Part shown: piece after piece, positions 1 to 5,855 of the stretch
Layout of the letters: each line of letters begins with the position of its first letter
Numbering within the stretch: the first letter of the stretch is position 1
From: Opitutales bacterium
GTDB taxonomy: Bacteria > Verrucomicrobiota > Verrucomicrobiae > Opitutales > CAG-312
DNA length: 5,855 nt
Direction: 5' to 3'
NCBI GenBank assembly: GCA_017623955.1
Contig: JAGAOA010000061.1
Span: forward strand, 1 to 5,855
Notes under the pieces: generated by a model
The model's input: only the letters and a program-made list of their open reading frames with translations
Told to the model about the DNA's origin: nothing
Databases searched by the model: none
Program-made: the position numbers and the translations under genes

Positions 1-670
1 GGCTAGGTAATTCAAATACTTTACAGATACGCTTCGTATGGTAGATAACCATTGAATCGATAAACTCACGGGTAATCTTCTTTTGTTGCATATGAGCTAA
101 CATAAAATGTTTTGCATACATTGTATACAATACAAATCCCCAAAACGATTGAATTTCCCAGAAAATATCAGTCTGACTCAAATGTGGGCGTATTTTCTTA
201 AGTTTTTCAATAGCCTTAGTTTCTGAAGTTTCGCAGTATAGCATAAATTTGTTGTTGAAGTCTGAACCGCCGTCTCTTAGAACTGTTGCTAATAAGCCAC
301 TTAAGTATTTGATTCTCTTTTTAGGATCGAACAATACTGTAAGAATATTATCTATTGACTTGTATATTGCTTTACTTATTGCTTGTTCATCGTTTTCGTC
401 TGCCTCCACAATAGGAAGGAACAAATCTCCAAATTTAGCTTCTTCGACAAAATATTGATAAACAATAGTTTGAAAGAAATTTTTCTTAGATCTAAAATGG
501 TATATTATTGCACTAGTTTTGACGTCGGCAAGTTCGGCGATTTCATTTATAGATGCACCATAATAACCTTTTTGAGCAAATTCCTTTGCTGCTATTTTTA
601 TCAGTAAGTTACGCTTTTTTTCGCCTTGTACATTTCTTCTTTTTTTAGATTTCTTTATACTAGTTATCAT
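1..670 (-). CDS. TetR/AcrR-family transcriptional regulator (3' end beyond window)
   Basis: Reading the minus strand from the ATG at 670-668 gives 223 codons with no stop before the window edge, so the C-terminus is missing. TetR-family proteins are usually about 190-230 residues, so probably only a few codons are lost. The N-terminus is rich in Lys and Arg (residues 6-20). The TetR-type DNA-binding domain follows: helix 1 around residues 20-34 (IAAKEFAQKGYYGAS), then the helix-turn-helix INEIAELADVKTSAIIYHF at 41-59, and the usual SKKNFF continuation. Residues 75-223 are the variable ligand-binding/dimerisation part, rich in aromatics near 170-190 (IFWEIQSFWGF), with no recognisable ligand signature. 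The start is the first ATG after in-frame TAA codons upstream, and no Shine-Dalgarno is visible. The protein is expected to act as a dimeric repressor in the cytoplasm. Its ligand and targets cannot be read from this window; the gene beyond the left edge is a candidate target, as is its own promoter. Confidence 0.9.
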   Translation of the reverse strand, partial: MITSIKKSKKRRNVQGEKKRNLLIKIAAKEFAQKGYYGASINEIAELADVKTSAIIYHFRSKKNFFQTIVYQYFVEEAKFGDLFLPIVEADENDEQAISKAIYKSIDNILTVLFDPKKRIKYLSGLLATVLRDGGSDFNNKFMLYCETSETKAIEKLKKIRPHLSQTDIFWEIQSFWGFVLYTMYAKHFMLAHMQQKKITREFIDSMVIYHTKRICKVFELPS

Positions 671-753
671 AATTAGGTATATTGTTTAGATGCTGAATTA
701 TGATTTTGCAAGAAAAATATTTAAAGTTTTATTTTTTGTAATTACCTAATTAT
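669..753. repeat. 11-bp inverted repeat pair upstream of the TetR gene
   Basis: ATAATTAGGTA at 669-679 is exactly matched in inverted orientation by TACCTAATTAT at 743-753, with 63 bp between them. The first arm covers the first two bases of the TetR-family start codon on the minus strand. The second arm overlaps the palindromes at 746-768. The arms contain a GG/CC core, which makes a chance match slightly less trivial than for pure AT repeats. The pair could be two half-sites or two operators for a regulator, or could form a large stem in the 5' leader that hides the start codon. No function is proven. Confidence 0.4.
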
Positions 754-754
754 T

Positions 755-768
755 AGTATAATTATACT
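755..768. promoter_or_regulatory. 14-bp perfect palindrome, candidate TetR operator
   Basis: AGTATAATTATACT is identical to its own reverse complement. It lies 84 bp upstream of the TetR-family start codon. TetR-family dimers typically bind palindromes of about this size, often in their own promoter, so autoregulation is a reasonable guess. Against this, the site is nearly all A and T in an AT-rich spacer, where palindromes arise by chance. A second imperfect palindrome, CTAAT-T-ATTAG at 746-756, overlaps its left edge. Confidence 0.35.
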
Positions 769-828
769 TTTTATTCTCATGTTTTGTATTTATAAAATTA
801 GACCCTTAAAATAAAAACTGACTAGTTC

Positions 829-853
829 AAAAAAATATAATCTATATTTTTTT
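829..853. terminator. AT-only hairpin, possible weak bidirectional terminator
   Basis: The seven-A run and ATATA-type sequence at 829-839 pair perfectly with 843-853 across a 3-base loop, giving an 11-bp stem followed by T residues when read on either strand. It sits about 135 nt past the stop codon of the CobW-family gene and upstream of the TetR gene, so termination would fit its position. A stem made only of A-T pairs is much weaker than a normal intrinsic terminator, and the match may simply reflect base composition. Confidence 0.25.
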
Positions 854-987
854 TATAAGTGCTTTTATTTTGTGACGTTATTTCTGTTTTTTGGGGAATT
901 TTGTTGTTTTTTTTCTTATACTATTAATTCCAATTTTATTAGGCTATTTAAATCTAATATTTATTAATTATCTGCAATTGTAATATT

Positions 988-1962
988 TCAATAAATACAT
1001 TTTTTTAACCCCGCTCTGATTTCTTCTTCATTTAGATTTTCGCCGATAAAAATTAGAGAGATTGTTCGAGTCAAATTTTCCCACGGTTCACCTAGATCGA
1101 CATATATATTGTCATGTACGCCCTGAAAAACTATTTTTCTATCAACATTTGCAAATGAAAGAACGCCCTTTGATCTATAAATATCATCGCGATGTTTTGA
1201 GATATAATCTTCCAGCCATTCTTTGAAAGATAAAAATGCGTAAGTATCGGTTGTATTTATTGCTAGAGTTGTTATTTTGTGTTGATGTTTAACTCCGTTT
1301 GTATGTGAGTGTAGGGCAAAACAGCCCCCTATTGCAGTAGATACTTTTGATACATCAAAACCTCCGAGATTCATAATTGCATCGGAGTTTGTTTCGGCAT
1401 ACGAGGCAACTGTGTATTTTGCGGTAGGGTTTATAGATTTTAATAAAGTGGTTAATTCTTCGATTTTTTCAAAGGTAGATAGGTCGCTTTTATTAATTAT
1501 TATACTATCAGCAAAAGCTACTTGCTCGCGTGCGTGTCCATCTCCATCTATATGAGATTCAAAGTTTAGTGCATCGACAACGGTTACAATGCCATCTAGT
1601 TTGAGTTTAGAGTTTAGTTCCGAGTCGGAAAGTATTGAATTTGCAAGCATTCCAGGATGTACAACTCCCGTAGATTCAATGATTAATCTATCAATATCTT
1701 GAGCGTTATCTAATATGGAACGTAATGATTTTATAAATGCACCACGAGTTTCACAACAAGTTCTGCCTAAAACTGTATCTATTTTGGCTGGAGAATATTC
1801 TGCTAAGATGAGGTCGTCGATAGATGTGTCTCCAAGTTCATTTTCGATAACCGCAATGCGTTTTGGATTTTCAAGCGTAGAAAGAATACGTTTGAGCAAT
1901 GTTGTTTTGCCCGAACCGAGAAAACCCGATATTATTGTAACTGGCAAGAGTGTATTTTGCAT
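988..1962 (-). CDS. CobW/COG0523 (G3E family) GTPase, putative metallochaperone
   Basis: From the ATG at 1962 this encodes 324 residues, a normal length for the family. An upstream in-frame TTG at 1998 would add 12 residues, but the family's N-terminus begins just before the P-loop, so the ATG is preferred. Motifs in order: Walker A GFLGSGKTT (13-21), the family IENELGD motif (39-45), the degenerate metal motif RTCC (67-70), the Walker B-like IIESTGVVHP (around 94-103), the guanine-specificity NKSD (157-160), a His-rich linker HSHTNGVKHQH (218-228), and a CobW C-terminal domain with SKGVL and VFQGVHD (about 264-284). G3E proteins use GTP hydrolysis to deliver or insert metals, often Zn or Co, in the cytoplasm. 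The canonical motif is GCxCC; here the first Cys is Arg (GRTCC). The gene starts 47 nt after the GH105 stop and may be read on the same transcript, with no obvious functional link. No metalloenzyme or Zur-type site beside it reveals its client. Confidence 0.9.
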   Translation of the reverse strand: MQNTLLPVTIISGFLGSGKTTLLKRILSTLENPKRIAVIENELGDTSIDDLILAEYSPAKIDTVLGRTCCETRGAFIKSLRSILDNAQDIDRLIIESTGVVHPGMLANSILSDSELNSKLKLDGIVTVVDALNFESHIDGDGHAREQVAFADSIIINKSDLSTFEKIEELTTLLKSINPTAKYTVASYAETNSDAIMNLGGFDVSKVSTAIGGCFALHSHTNGVKHQHKITTLAINTTDTYAFLSFKEWLEDYISKHRDDIYRSKGVLSFANVDRKIVFQGVHDNIYVDLGEPWENLTRTISLIFIGENLNEEEIRAGLKKCIY

Positions 1963-2009
1963 AGATATAAGGCATGCAAAGTAGCATAAAATAGTCAATT
2001 AAATATTGC

Positions 2010-3653
2010 TTATTTCAAGCTTTTTAACTCAAGTGTAAATGTAATTGTACCATTGTTTGCAGTCTTTGATACAACTGGAGTGCCTCTGTTATTATTGTGT
2101 ATGGCTACCGACAAGTTTGAAATAGGTTTATCTTTATATTTTTTTGGCAGATTATCGAAGTTGTCGGTTTGTATAATCCAGTCGAATTTACCTCTACCAA
2201 AGAACGAAGTTATATCGACATGATTTCCGATGTTCGACATTTTTATAATTCTAAATTCTGTTATTATTTCATTGTCTACTTTGTAGTAGTAAATCAAACG
2301 CAGTTGGGCATACGATTGCTTCTCAAGATAAGGTGTTGCTCGTATGAGTGCGTAAGGTTTGTAATTTTTACCGTTTTTTATAATTGTAAGAATGGGCGAT
2401 TTTTTGTTTGTCGATGTATCTAACAATGCTTCTGCATTACTTATAGTATAATTTTTGTTGTCTGTTTTTAAAGTAAGTTTAGCAGAATTTGAATTTTTGC
2501 TCAATTTGTTTGCTTGTTCTACAAGTTGTTTTGTTGCTATTGGTTGATTTGCCCCACAAAGCTTTGCAATTTCAGCTGAAGCCATTAAAAATGCACCAAC
2601 ACCATAGAGTTGTGTTGTATTTTTAGAGAATTTATCGGGTGAGGCTCCAATAGGTTGAACGTATCCTACTGTATAGTTTTCGTCGACAACGTTTTTTAAA
2701 CCTTGCCATGCTTTTGTTATAATAGATGTGTATGAATTATCTAACAAATTATTGTTTATACCCCATGCTAAAGCGTATGCTATGAATGCACTCGACGATG
2801 TTTCACCACCTTGATAATGCAAATTGTCGGCAAGATTAACTCCCCAAAGACCGTCTTCGAGTTGAGTTTTAGCGATAGCTTTTGCCATTTTTAGATACAA
2901 ATCTTTATAGTATGGGTACAATGAATTGTTTTTTGGCATATCATTTAGTATTAATGTCAGACCAGCAATCACCCAGCCATTGCCACGGCCCCAAAATATT
3001 TTTTTCCCATTAGGCGATTTTTTACCAATAAAACGAGTGTCGCGATAAAACATGTTGTCTTGCGTATCGAAAAGTAGATTAGTTGTCCACTTGTACTCTT
3101 TGTTCATGTAATCTAAGTATTTTTGTTCGCCAGTTGCAATATACATACGCAAGAATGTAATAGGAGCCATGTAAAGAGCATCGCACCAATTCCATGCACA
3201 GACGGGCGTTCTACCAAAATGTTTCTTTAATGGAGCTTCACCATTGTATGTGGAGGCATCAAGTATTATTTTATCAAGCCCTTCTTTTACTTTTAGCATG
3301 CGTTCTTTTTTAGATGTATCTGCAAGATAAGTTGCCAACCATGCGTGTGATATTGCATAGTCGTCGGCATGGTATTTTCGTTTTCCGTTGTTCCATGCTA
3401 CTGCATTGCCACAGTTTATAACTTCTGCCCAATATTTTGGCTCACCCGATATTTTTGCCAATTCAATTAACCCGTCGTAGTAAGGTGCTATAACCCAGTC
3501 GGTAAGAGAAAATGATACGCGAGGTGTTGCTATGTTGCTGTCGGCAACTTTTTTTGCTAAATCAATAATTTCATTTGATGAAATATGTTTGTGAATTCCG
3601 AAAGTAGTTTGAAATACCAATAGTAGTAGAAGTATAAATGAGCATTTTTTCAT
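2010..3653 (-). CDS. Exported glycoside hydrolase family 105/88-type unsaturated uronyl hydrolase
   Basis: This 547-residue protein begins with a signal peptide: MKK, a hydrophobic run at 6-14, and probable cleavage near residue 19. Cys4 is too early for a lipobox, so a soluble periplasmic or secreted product is expected. Residues about 27-368 match the (alpha/alpha)6-barrel of GH105/GH88: HADDYAISHAWLATYL (95-110), WNWCDALYMAP (154-164) with a probable catalytic Asp158 corresponding to Asp143 of Bacillus YteR, FWGRGNGWVIAGL (220-232), and the substrate-end block GGETSSSAFIAYALAWGI (282-299). These enzymes remove the unsaturated uronic acid left at the non-reducing end of oligosaccharides by polysaccharide lyases, typically from rhamnogalacturonan in pectin. 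A C-terminal segment of about 170 residues (378-547), rich in beta-like alternating sequence, is beyond the usual ~370-residue catalytic domain and I do not recognise it. No SusC/SusD, lyase or sugar-transport gene is adjacent. GH105 is preferred over GH88 but substrate specificity is unproven. Confidence 0.85.
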   Translation of the reverse strand: MKKCSFILLLLLVFQTTFGIHKHISSNEIIDLAKKVADSNIATPRVSFSLTDWVIAPYYDGLIELAKISGEPKYWAEVINCGNAVAWNNGKRKYHADDYAISHAWLATYLADTSKKERMLKVKEGLDKIILDASTYNGEAPLKKHFGRTPVCAWNWCDALYMAPITFLRMYIATGEQKYLDYMNKEYKWTTNLLFDTQDNMFYRDTRFIGKKSPNGKKIFWGRGNGWVIAGLTLILNDMPKNNSLYPYYKDLYLKMAKAIAKTQLEDGLWGVNLADNLHYQGGETSSSAFIAYALAWGINNNLLDNSYTSIITKAWQGLKNVVDENYTVGYVQPIGASPDKFSKNTTQLYGVGAFLMASAEIAKLCGANQPIATKQLVEQANKLSKNSNSAKLTLKTDNKNYTISNAEALLDTSTNKKSPILTIIKNGKNYKPYALIRATPYLEKQSYAQLRLIYYYKVDNEIITEFRIIKMSNIGNHVDITSFFGRGKFDWIIQTDNFDNLPKKYKDKPISNLSVAIHNNNRGTPVVSKTANNGTITFTLELKSLK

Positions 3654-3808
3654 GATTAATTTTATTAGTAATTTTATTTTGTATGTAAAACAATTAATGA
3701 AAAAATATTCATATTTGGATTTTTTTTACATTTTAAAGAGGTTGAATAAAAAAAAATATATATTTGGCTTGATTTTGAAAAAAATAAGTTCAGAAATATA
3801 GTCTTAAT
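3654..3808. promoter_or_regulatory. Divergent promoter region between GH105 gene and carB
   Basis: This 155-bp, very AT-rich gap separates two genes reading away from each other, so it must carry the start signals of both. Toward carB there is a TATATTTG box. Toward the GH105 gene I see no clear TAnnTTTG match. Neither gene has a Shine-Dalgarno; the leaders are A/T-rich, as is common in Bacteroidota. The motif ATATTTGG occurs twice in direct orientation (3711-3718 and 3760-3767), 49 bp apart. Confidence 0.6.
3759..3766 (+). promoter_or_regulatory. Candidate Bacteroidota -7 box for carB
   Basis: TATATTTG matches the Bacteroides -7 consensus TAnnTTTG exactly and ends 42 bp before the carB ATG, a sensible leader length. 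The matching -33 TTTG element is not clear: the nearest TTG (3742-3744) is 14 bp upstream, closer than the usual spacing of about 20 bp. The call rests on the -7 box and its position only. Confidence 0.4.
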
Positions 3809-5855
3809 ATGGCAAAACGCACAGATATTAAGTCCATCTTAATTGTAGGTTCTGGACCTATCGTAATAGGACAGGCCTGCGAATTCGATTATTCCGGCAG
3901 TCAAGCCTGTAAAGCTCTTAGAGAAGAAGGCTACAAAGTTATATTGGTAAATTCCAATCCTGCCACAATTATGACAGATCCGCAAATGGCGGACGTCACA
4001 TACATCGAGCCTCTCTCGCCTGAGATTCTAGAGAAGATTATAGCGAAAGAACGTCCCGATGCTCTGTTACCTACATTGGGAGGACAGACAGGCTTGAATT
4101 TATCGTTAGAATTACATAAACGTGGTATTCTAGATAAATACGGCGTAGAGTTGATTGGCGCAGATGCTACGGCTATTGAAAAAGGCGAAGACCGTGAGAT
4201 GTTCCGTCAGTCTATGATAAAGATTGGGCTTGATGTTCCACTCAGTATTGTAGTTCATTCGCTTGAAGAGGCTTTGGAATGGGCTGATACTCACAAGAAA
4301 TATCCTCTCATTATTCGCCCAAGTTTTACTCTTGGTGGTACTGGCGGTGGCATTGCTTACAATCGCGATGAGTTTAAGAGAATGGCTGCTTTCGGATTGA
4401 GTGCATCGCCTGCAACGGAAATTCTTATAGAAGAATCATTGTTGGGGTGGAAAGAACTCGAAATGGAAGTTATGCGCGACATAAAAGATCAGTGCATAGC
4501 TATTTGTTCTATCGAAAACTTCGACCCAATGGGAGTTCATACTGGAGACTCTATTACAATAGCTCCAGCTCTCACACTCACAAGCAAAGAATATCAGTTG
4601 ATGCGTGATGCGTCTTTTGCAATTATACGCGAAATTGGTGTAAAGTGTGGGGGGTCGAATATTCAGTTCGCACTAAATCCTAAAGACGGTAGAATGATTA
4701 TCATTGAGATGAATCCGCGTGTATCGCGTTCATCTGCGTTGGCTTCAAAAGCAACTGGTTTTCCGATTGCAAAGATTGCTGCAAAACTTTCGGTTGGCTA
4801 TACTTTAGATGAGCTAAAAAATGATATCACAAAGACTACTGTTGCAAGCTTCGAACCTGCTATCGACTATGTTGTTGCTAAGGTTCCTCGTTTCGCCTTC
4901 GAAAAATTTGTTGGCTCGGATAGCACTTTGACAAGTTCTATGAAGAGTGTTGGCGAAGTTATGGCTATTGGTAGAAGCTTTAAAGAATGCTTGCAGAAAG
5001 CATTGCGTTCTTTAGAAATTGGTGCTAGAGGTTTAGGCGGTGGCGGTAAATTTGGCGATACCGATATTACTGATATGTCGGTTTTGAGCAAAAATTTGGT
5101 TCGTCCACATGCTGAGCGAATTTTCTACATTCGCTATGCTTTGTTGGCAGGAATGACTCAAGAACAAATTAGCGACTTAACAAAAATTGATCCATGGTTT
5201 ATTCGTGAGGTTGCTGGTATTGTAGATATTGAAAAAGAATTGTCTTCATCTGGTTTGTTGAATTTGAATAAAGATTTGTTGGAACGTGCTAAAAAAGCAG
5301 GCTTTACTGATTTGCAAATTGCAACAATCTGCAATACAAAAATTCGCAATATTAAAAAATTACGTGATGATTTCGGCATAAATACAGTGTATCGTTTGGT
5401 TGATACATGTGCGTCTGAATACGAAGCTTACACTCCGTATTACTATTCTACATACGGAGTTGAAAATGAGTTAAAACCTTCCGATAAAAAGAAAATTATG
5501 ATTATCGGTGGTGGTCCAAACAGAATTGGACAGGGTATAGAGTTCGACTATTGTTGCGTACATGCATCGTTTGCTTTACGCGAAGCTGGTTATGAAACAA
5601 TCATGGTAAATTCAAACCCAGAAACTGTTTCGACTGACTACGATACTTCTGATAAACTTTTCTTTGAACCGCTTACATTAGAAGACGTTTTAGAAGTCTA
5701 TAAACAAAATAAGTGTGACGGCGCAATAGTTCAGTTTGGCGGACAAACTCCGTTGAATTTGGCTAGCGAGTTGAAAGAAAATGGCGTAAATATCATAGGT
5801 ACTACTCCAGAATCGATAGATGCTGCCGAAGACCGTGAAATTTTCAAACGTATAC
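3809..5855 (+). CDS. carB: Carbamoyl-phosphate synthase large subunit (5' part; 3' end beyond window)
   Basis: The reading frame is open from the ATG at 3809 to the window edge, giving 682 of an expected ~1070 residues. It starts [21 protein letters not shown], nearly identical to Escherichia coli CarB and in the same register. CarB with CarA makes carbamoyl phosphate from bicarbonate, glutamine-derived ammonia and two ATP, for pyrimidine and arginine synthesis in the cytoplasm. The first ATP-grasp half (carboxyphosphate synthesis, about 1-400) keeps the key residues: Arg129, Arg170 (E. coli Arg169, shifted by one inserted residue), and Glu300/Asn302 in [20 protein letters not shown]. The oligomerisation region follows (about 405-555), including [18 protein letters not shown] and the DTCASE segment. 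The second half starts near 562 with [19 protein letters not shown] and is read through [12 protein letters not shown] to the edge. The second active site and the allosteric domain lie outside. carA is not upstream; the gene appears to start its own transcript. No frameshift or lesion is visible. Confidence 0.97.
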   Translation, partial: MAKRTDIKSILIVGSGPIVIGQACEFDYSGSQACKALREEGYKVILVNSNPATIMTDPQMADVTYIEPLSPEILEKIIAKERPDALLPTLGGQTGLNLSLELHKRGILDKYGVELIGADATAIEKGEDREMFRQSMIKIGLDVPLSIVVHSLEEALEWADTHKKYPLIIRPSFTLGGTGGGIAYNRDEFKRMAAFGLSASPATEILIEESLLGWKELEMEVMRDIKDQCIAICSIENFDPMGVHTGDSITIAPALTLTSKEYQLMRDASFAIIREIGVKCGGSNIQFALNPKDGRMIIIEMNPRVSRSSALASKATGFPIAKIAAKLSVGYTLDELKNDITKTTVASFEPAIDYVVAKVPRFAFEKFVGSDSTLTSSMKSVGEVMAIGRSFKECLQKALRSLEIGARGLGGGGKFGDTDITDMSVLSKNLVRPHAERIFYIRYALLAGMTQEQISDLTKIDPWFIREVAGIVDIEKELSSSGLLNLNKDLLERAKKAGFTDLQIATICNTKIRNIKKLRDDFGINTVYRLVDTCASEYEAYTPYYYSTYGVENELKPSDKKKIMIIGGGPNRIGQGIEFDYCCVHASFALREAGYETIMVNSNPETVSTDYDTSDKLFFEPLTLEDVLEVYKQNKCDGAIVQFGGQTPLNLASELKENGVNIIGTTPESIDAAEDREIFKRI

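Larger units (their letters stand above)
671..987. other. AT-rich intergenic spacer between TetR gene and CobW gene
   Basis: This 317-bp stretch has no convincing coding sequence on either strand. It lies downstream of the CobW-family stop and upstream of the TetR start, both on the minus strand, so it should hold the 3' end of one transcript and the promoter of the other. It contains a perfect palindrome (755-768), an inverted repeat pair (669-679 and 743-753), an AT-only hairpin (829-853) and several long T tracts (for example around 908-914). I could not find a clear Bacteroidota-type promoter (CAAAnnTA when read on the plus strand) for the TetR gene. Confidence 0.7.

Noticed and set aside
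249..607. Two overlapping plus-strand open frames (249-458 and 383-607)
   Set aside because: Both lie antisense inside the TetR-family gene, whose minus-strand translation has clear family motifs; they have no recognisable domain or start signal.
1715..1984. Plus-strand open frame of 89 codons
   Set aside because: It is antisense to the N-terminal GTPase domain of the CobW-family gene, where the minus strand carries all the conserved motifs.
1963..1998. TTG start adding 12 residues to the CobW-family protein
   Set aside because: The added residues (ILCYFACLIS region) do not resemble the family N-terminus, while the ATG at 1962 places the P-loop at the usual distance.
1963..2009. Possible separate promoter for the CobW-family gene in the 47-bp gap (CTACTTTG on the minus strand)
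   Set aside because: It misses the TAnnTTTG spacing by one base and has no properly spaced -33 element, so co-transcription with the GH105 gene is equally likely.
2169..2423. Plus-strand open frame of 84 codons
   Set aside because: It is antisense to the C-terminal part of the GH105-type gene, with no domain signature or promoter.
4867..5379. Minus-strand open frames at 4867-5091 and 5158-5379
   Set aside because: Both are antisense shadows within carB, which is unmistakable on the plus strand.
1..5855. Search for CRISPR arrays, insertion sequences, tRNA/rRNA genes, riboswitches and defence or toxin-antitoxin modules
   Set aside because: No regularly spaced repeats, transposase motifs, terminal inverted repeats with target duplications, RNA-gene signatures or small paired genes were seen; most of the window is filled by four ordinary genes.

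Overview
The window looks like an AT-rich chromosomal segment of a Bacteroidota (Bacteroidales-like) bacterium. The reasons are the very AT-rich intergenic DNA, the lack of Shine-Dalgarno sites before the genes, a TAnnTTTG-type -7 box before carB, and the mix of genes: a secreted pectin-fragment hydrolase beside housekeeping genes. The assignment is an inference, since no rRNA or other marker gene is present.

Layout, left to right. (1) 1-670, minus strand: a TetR-family regulator whose 3' end is cut by the window edge. (2) 671-987: an AT-rich spacer holding a 14-bp perfect palindrome, an 11-bp inverted repeat that overlaps the regulator's start codon, and an all-AT hairpin. (3) 988-1962, minus: a CobW/COG0523 (G3E family) GTPase, with the first Cys of its CxCC metal motif replaced by Arg. 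(4) 2010-3653, minus: an exported GH105/GH88-type unsaturated glucuronyl/rhamnogalacturonyl hydrolase with an unrecognised C-terminal extension. (5) 3654-3808: a divergent promoter region. (6) 3809-5855, plus: carB, the large subunit of carbamoyl-phosphate synthase, cut at about residue 682 of an expected ~1070.

The GH105 and CobW genes lie in tandem, 47 nt apart, and could share a transcript, but nothing in their functions links them. The TetR gene is separated from them by 317 nt and probably has its own promoter. carB is transcribed divergently and carA is not directly upstream. I see no mobile element, CRISPR array, RNA gene or defence cassette. I found no convincing new multi-gene system; the points most worth checking are the altered CobW metal motif, the GH105 C-terminal extension and the possible TetR operator.
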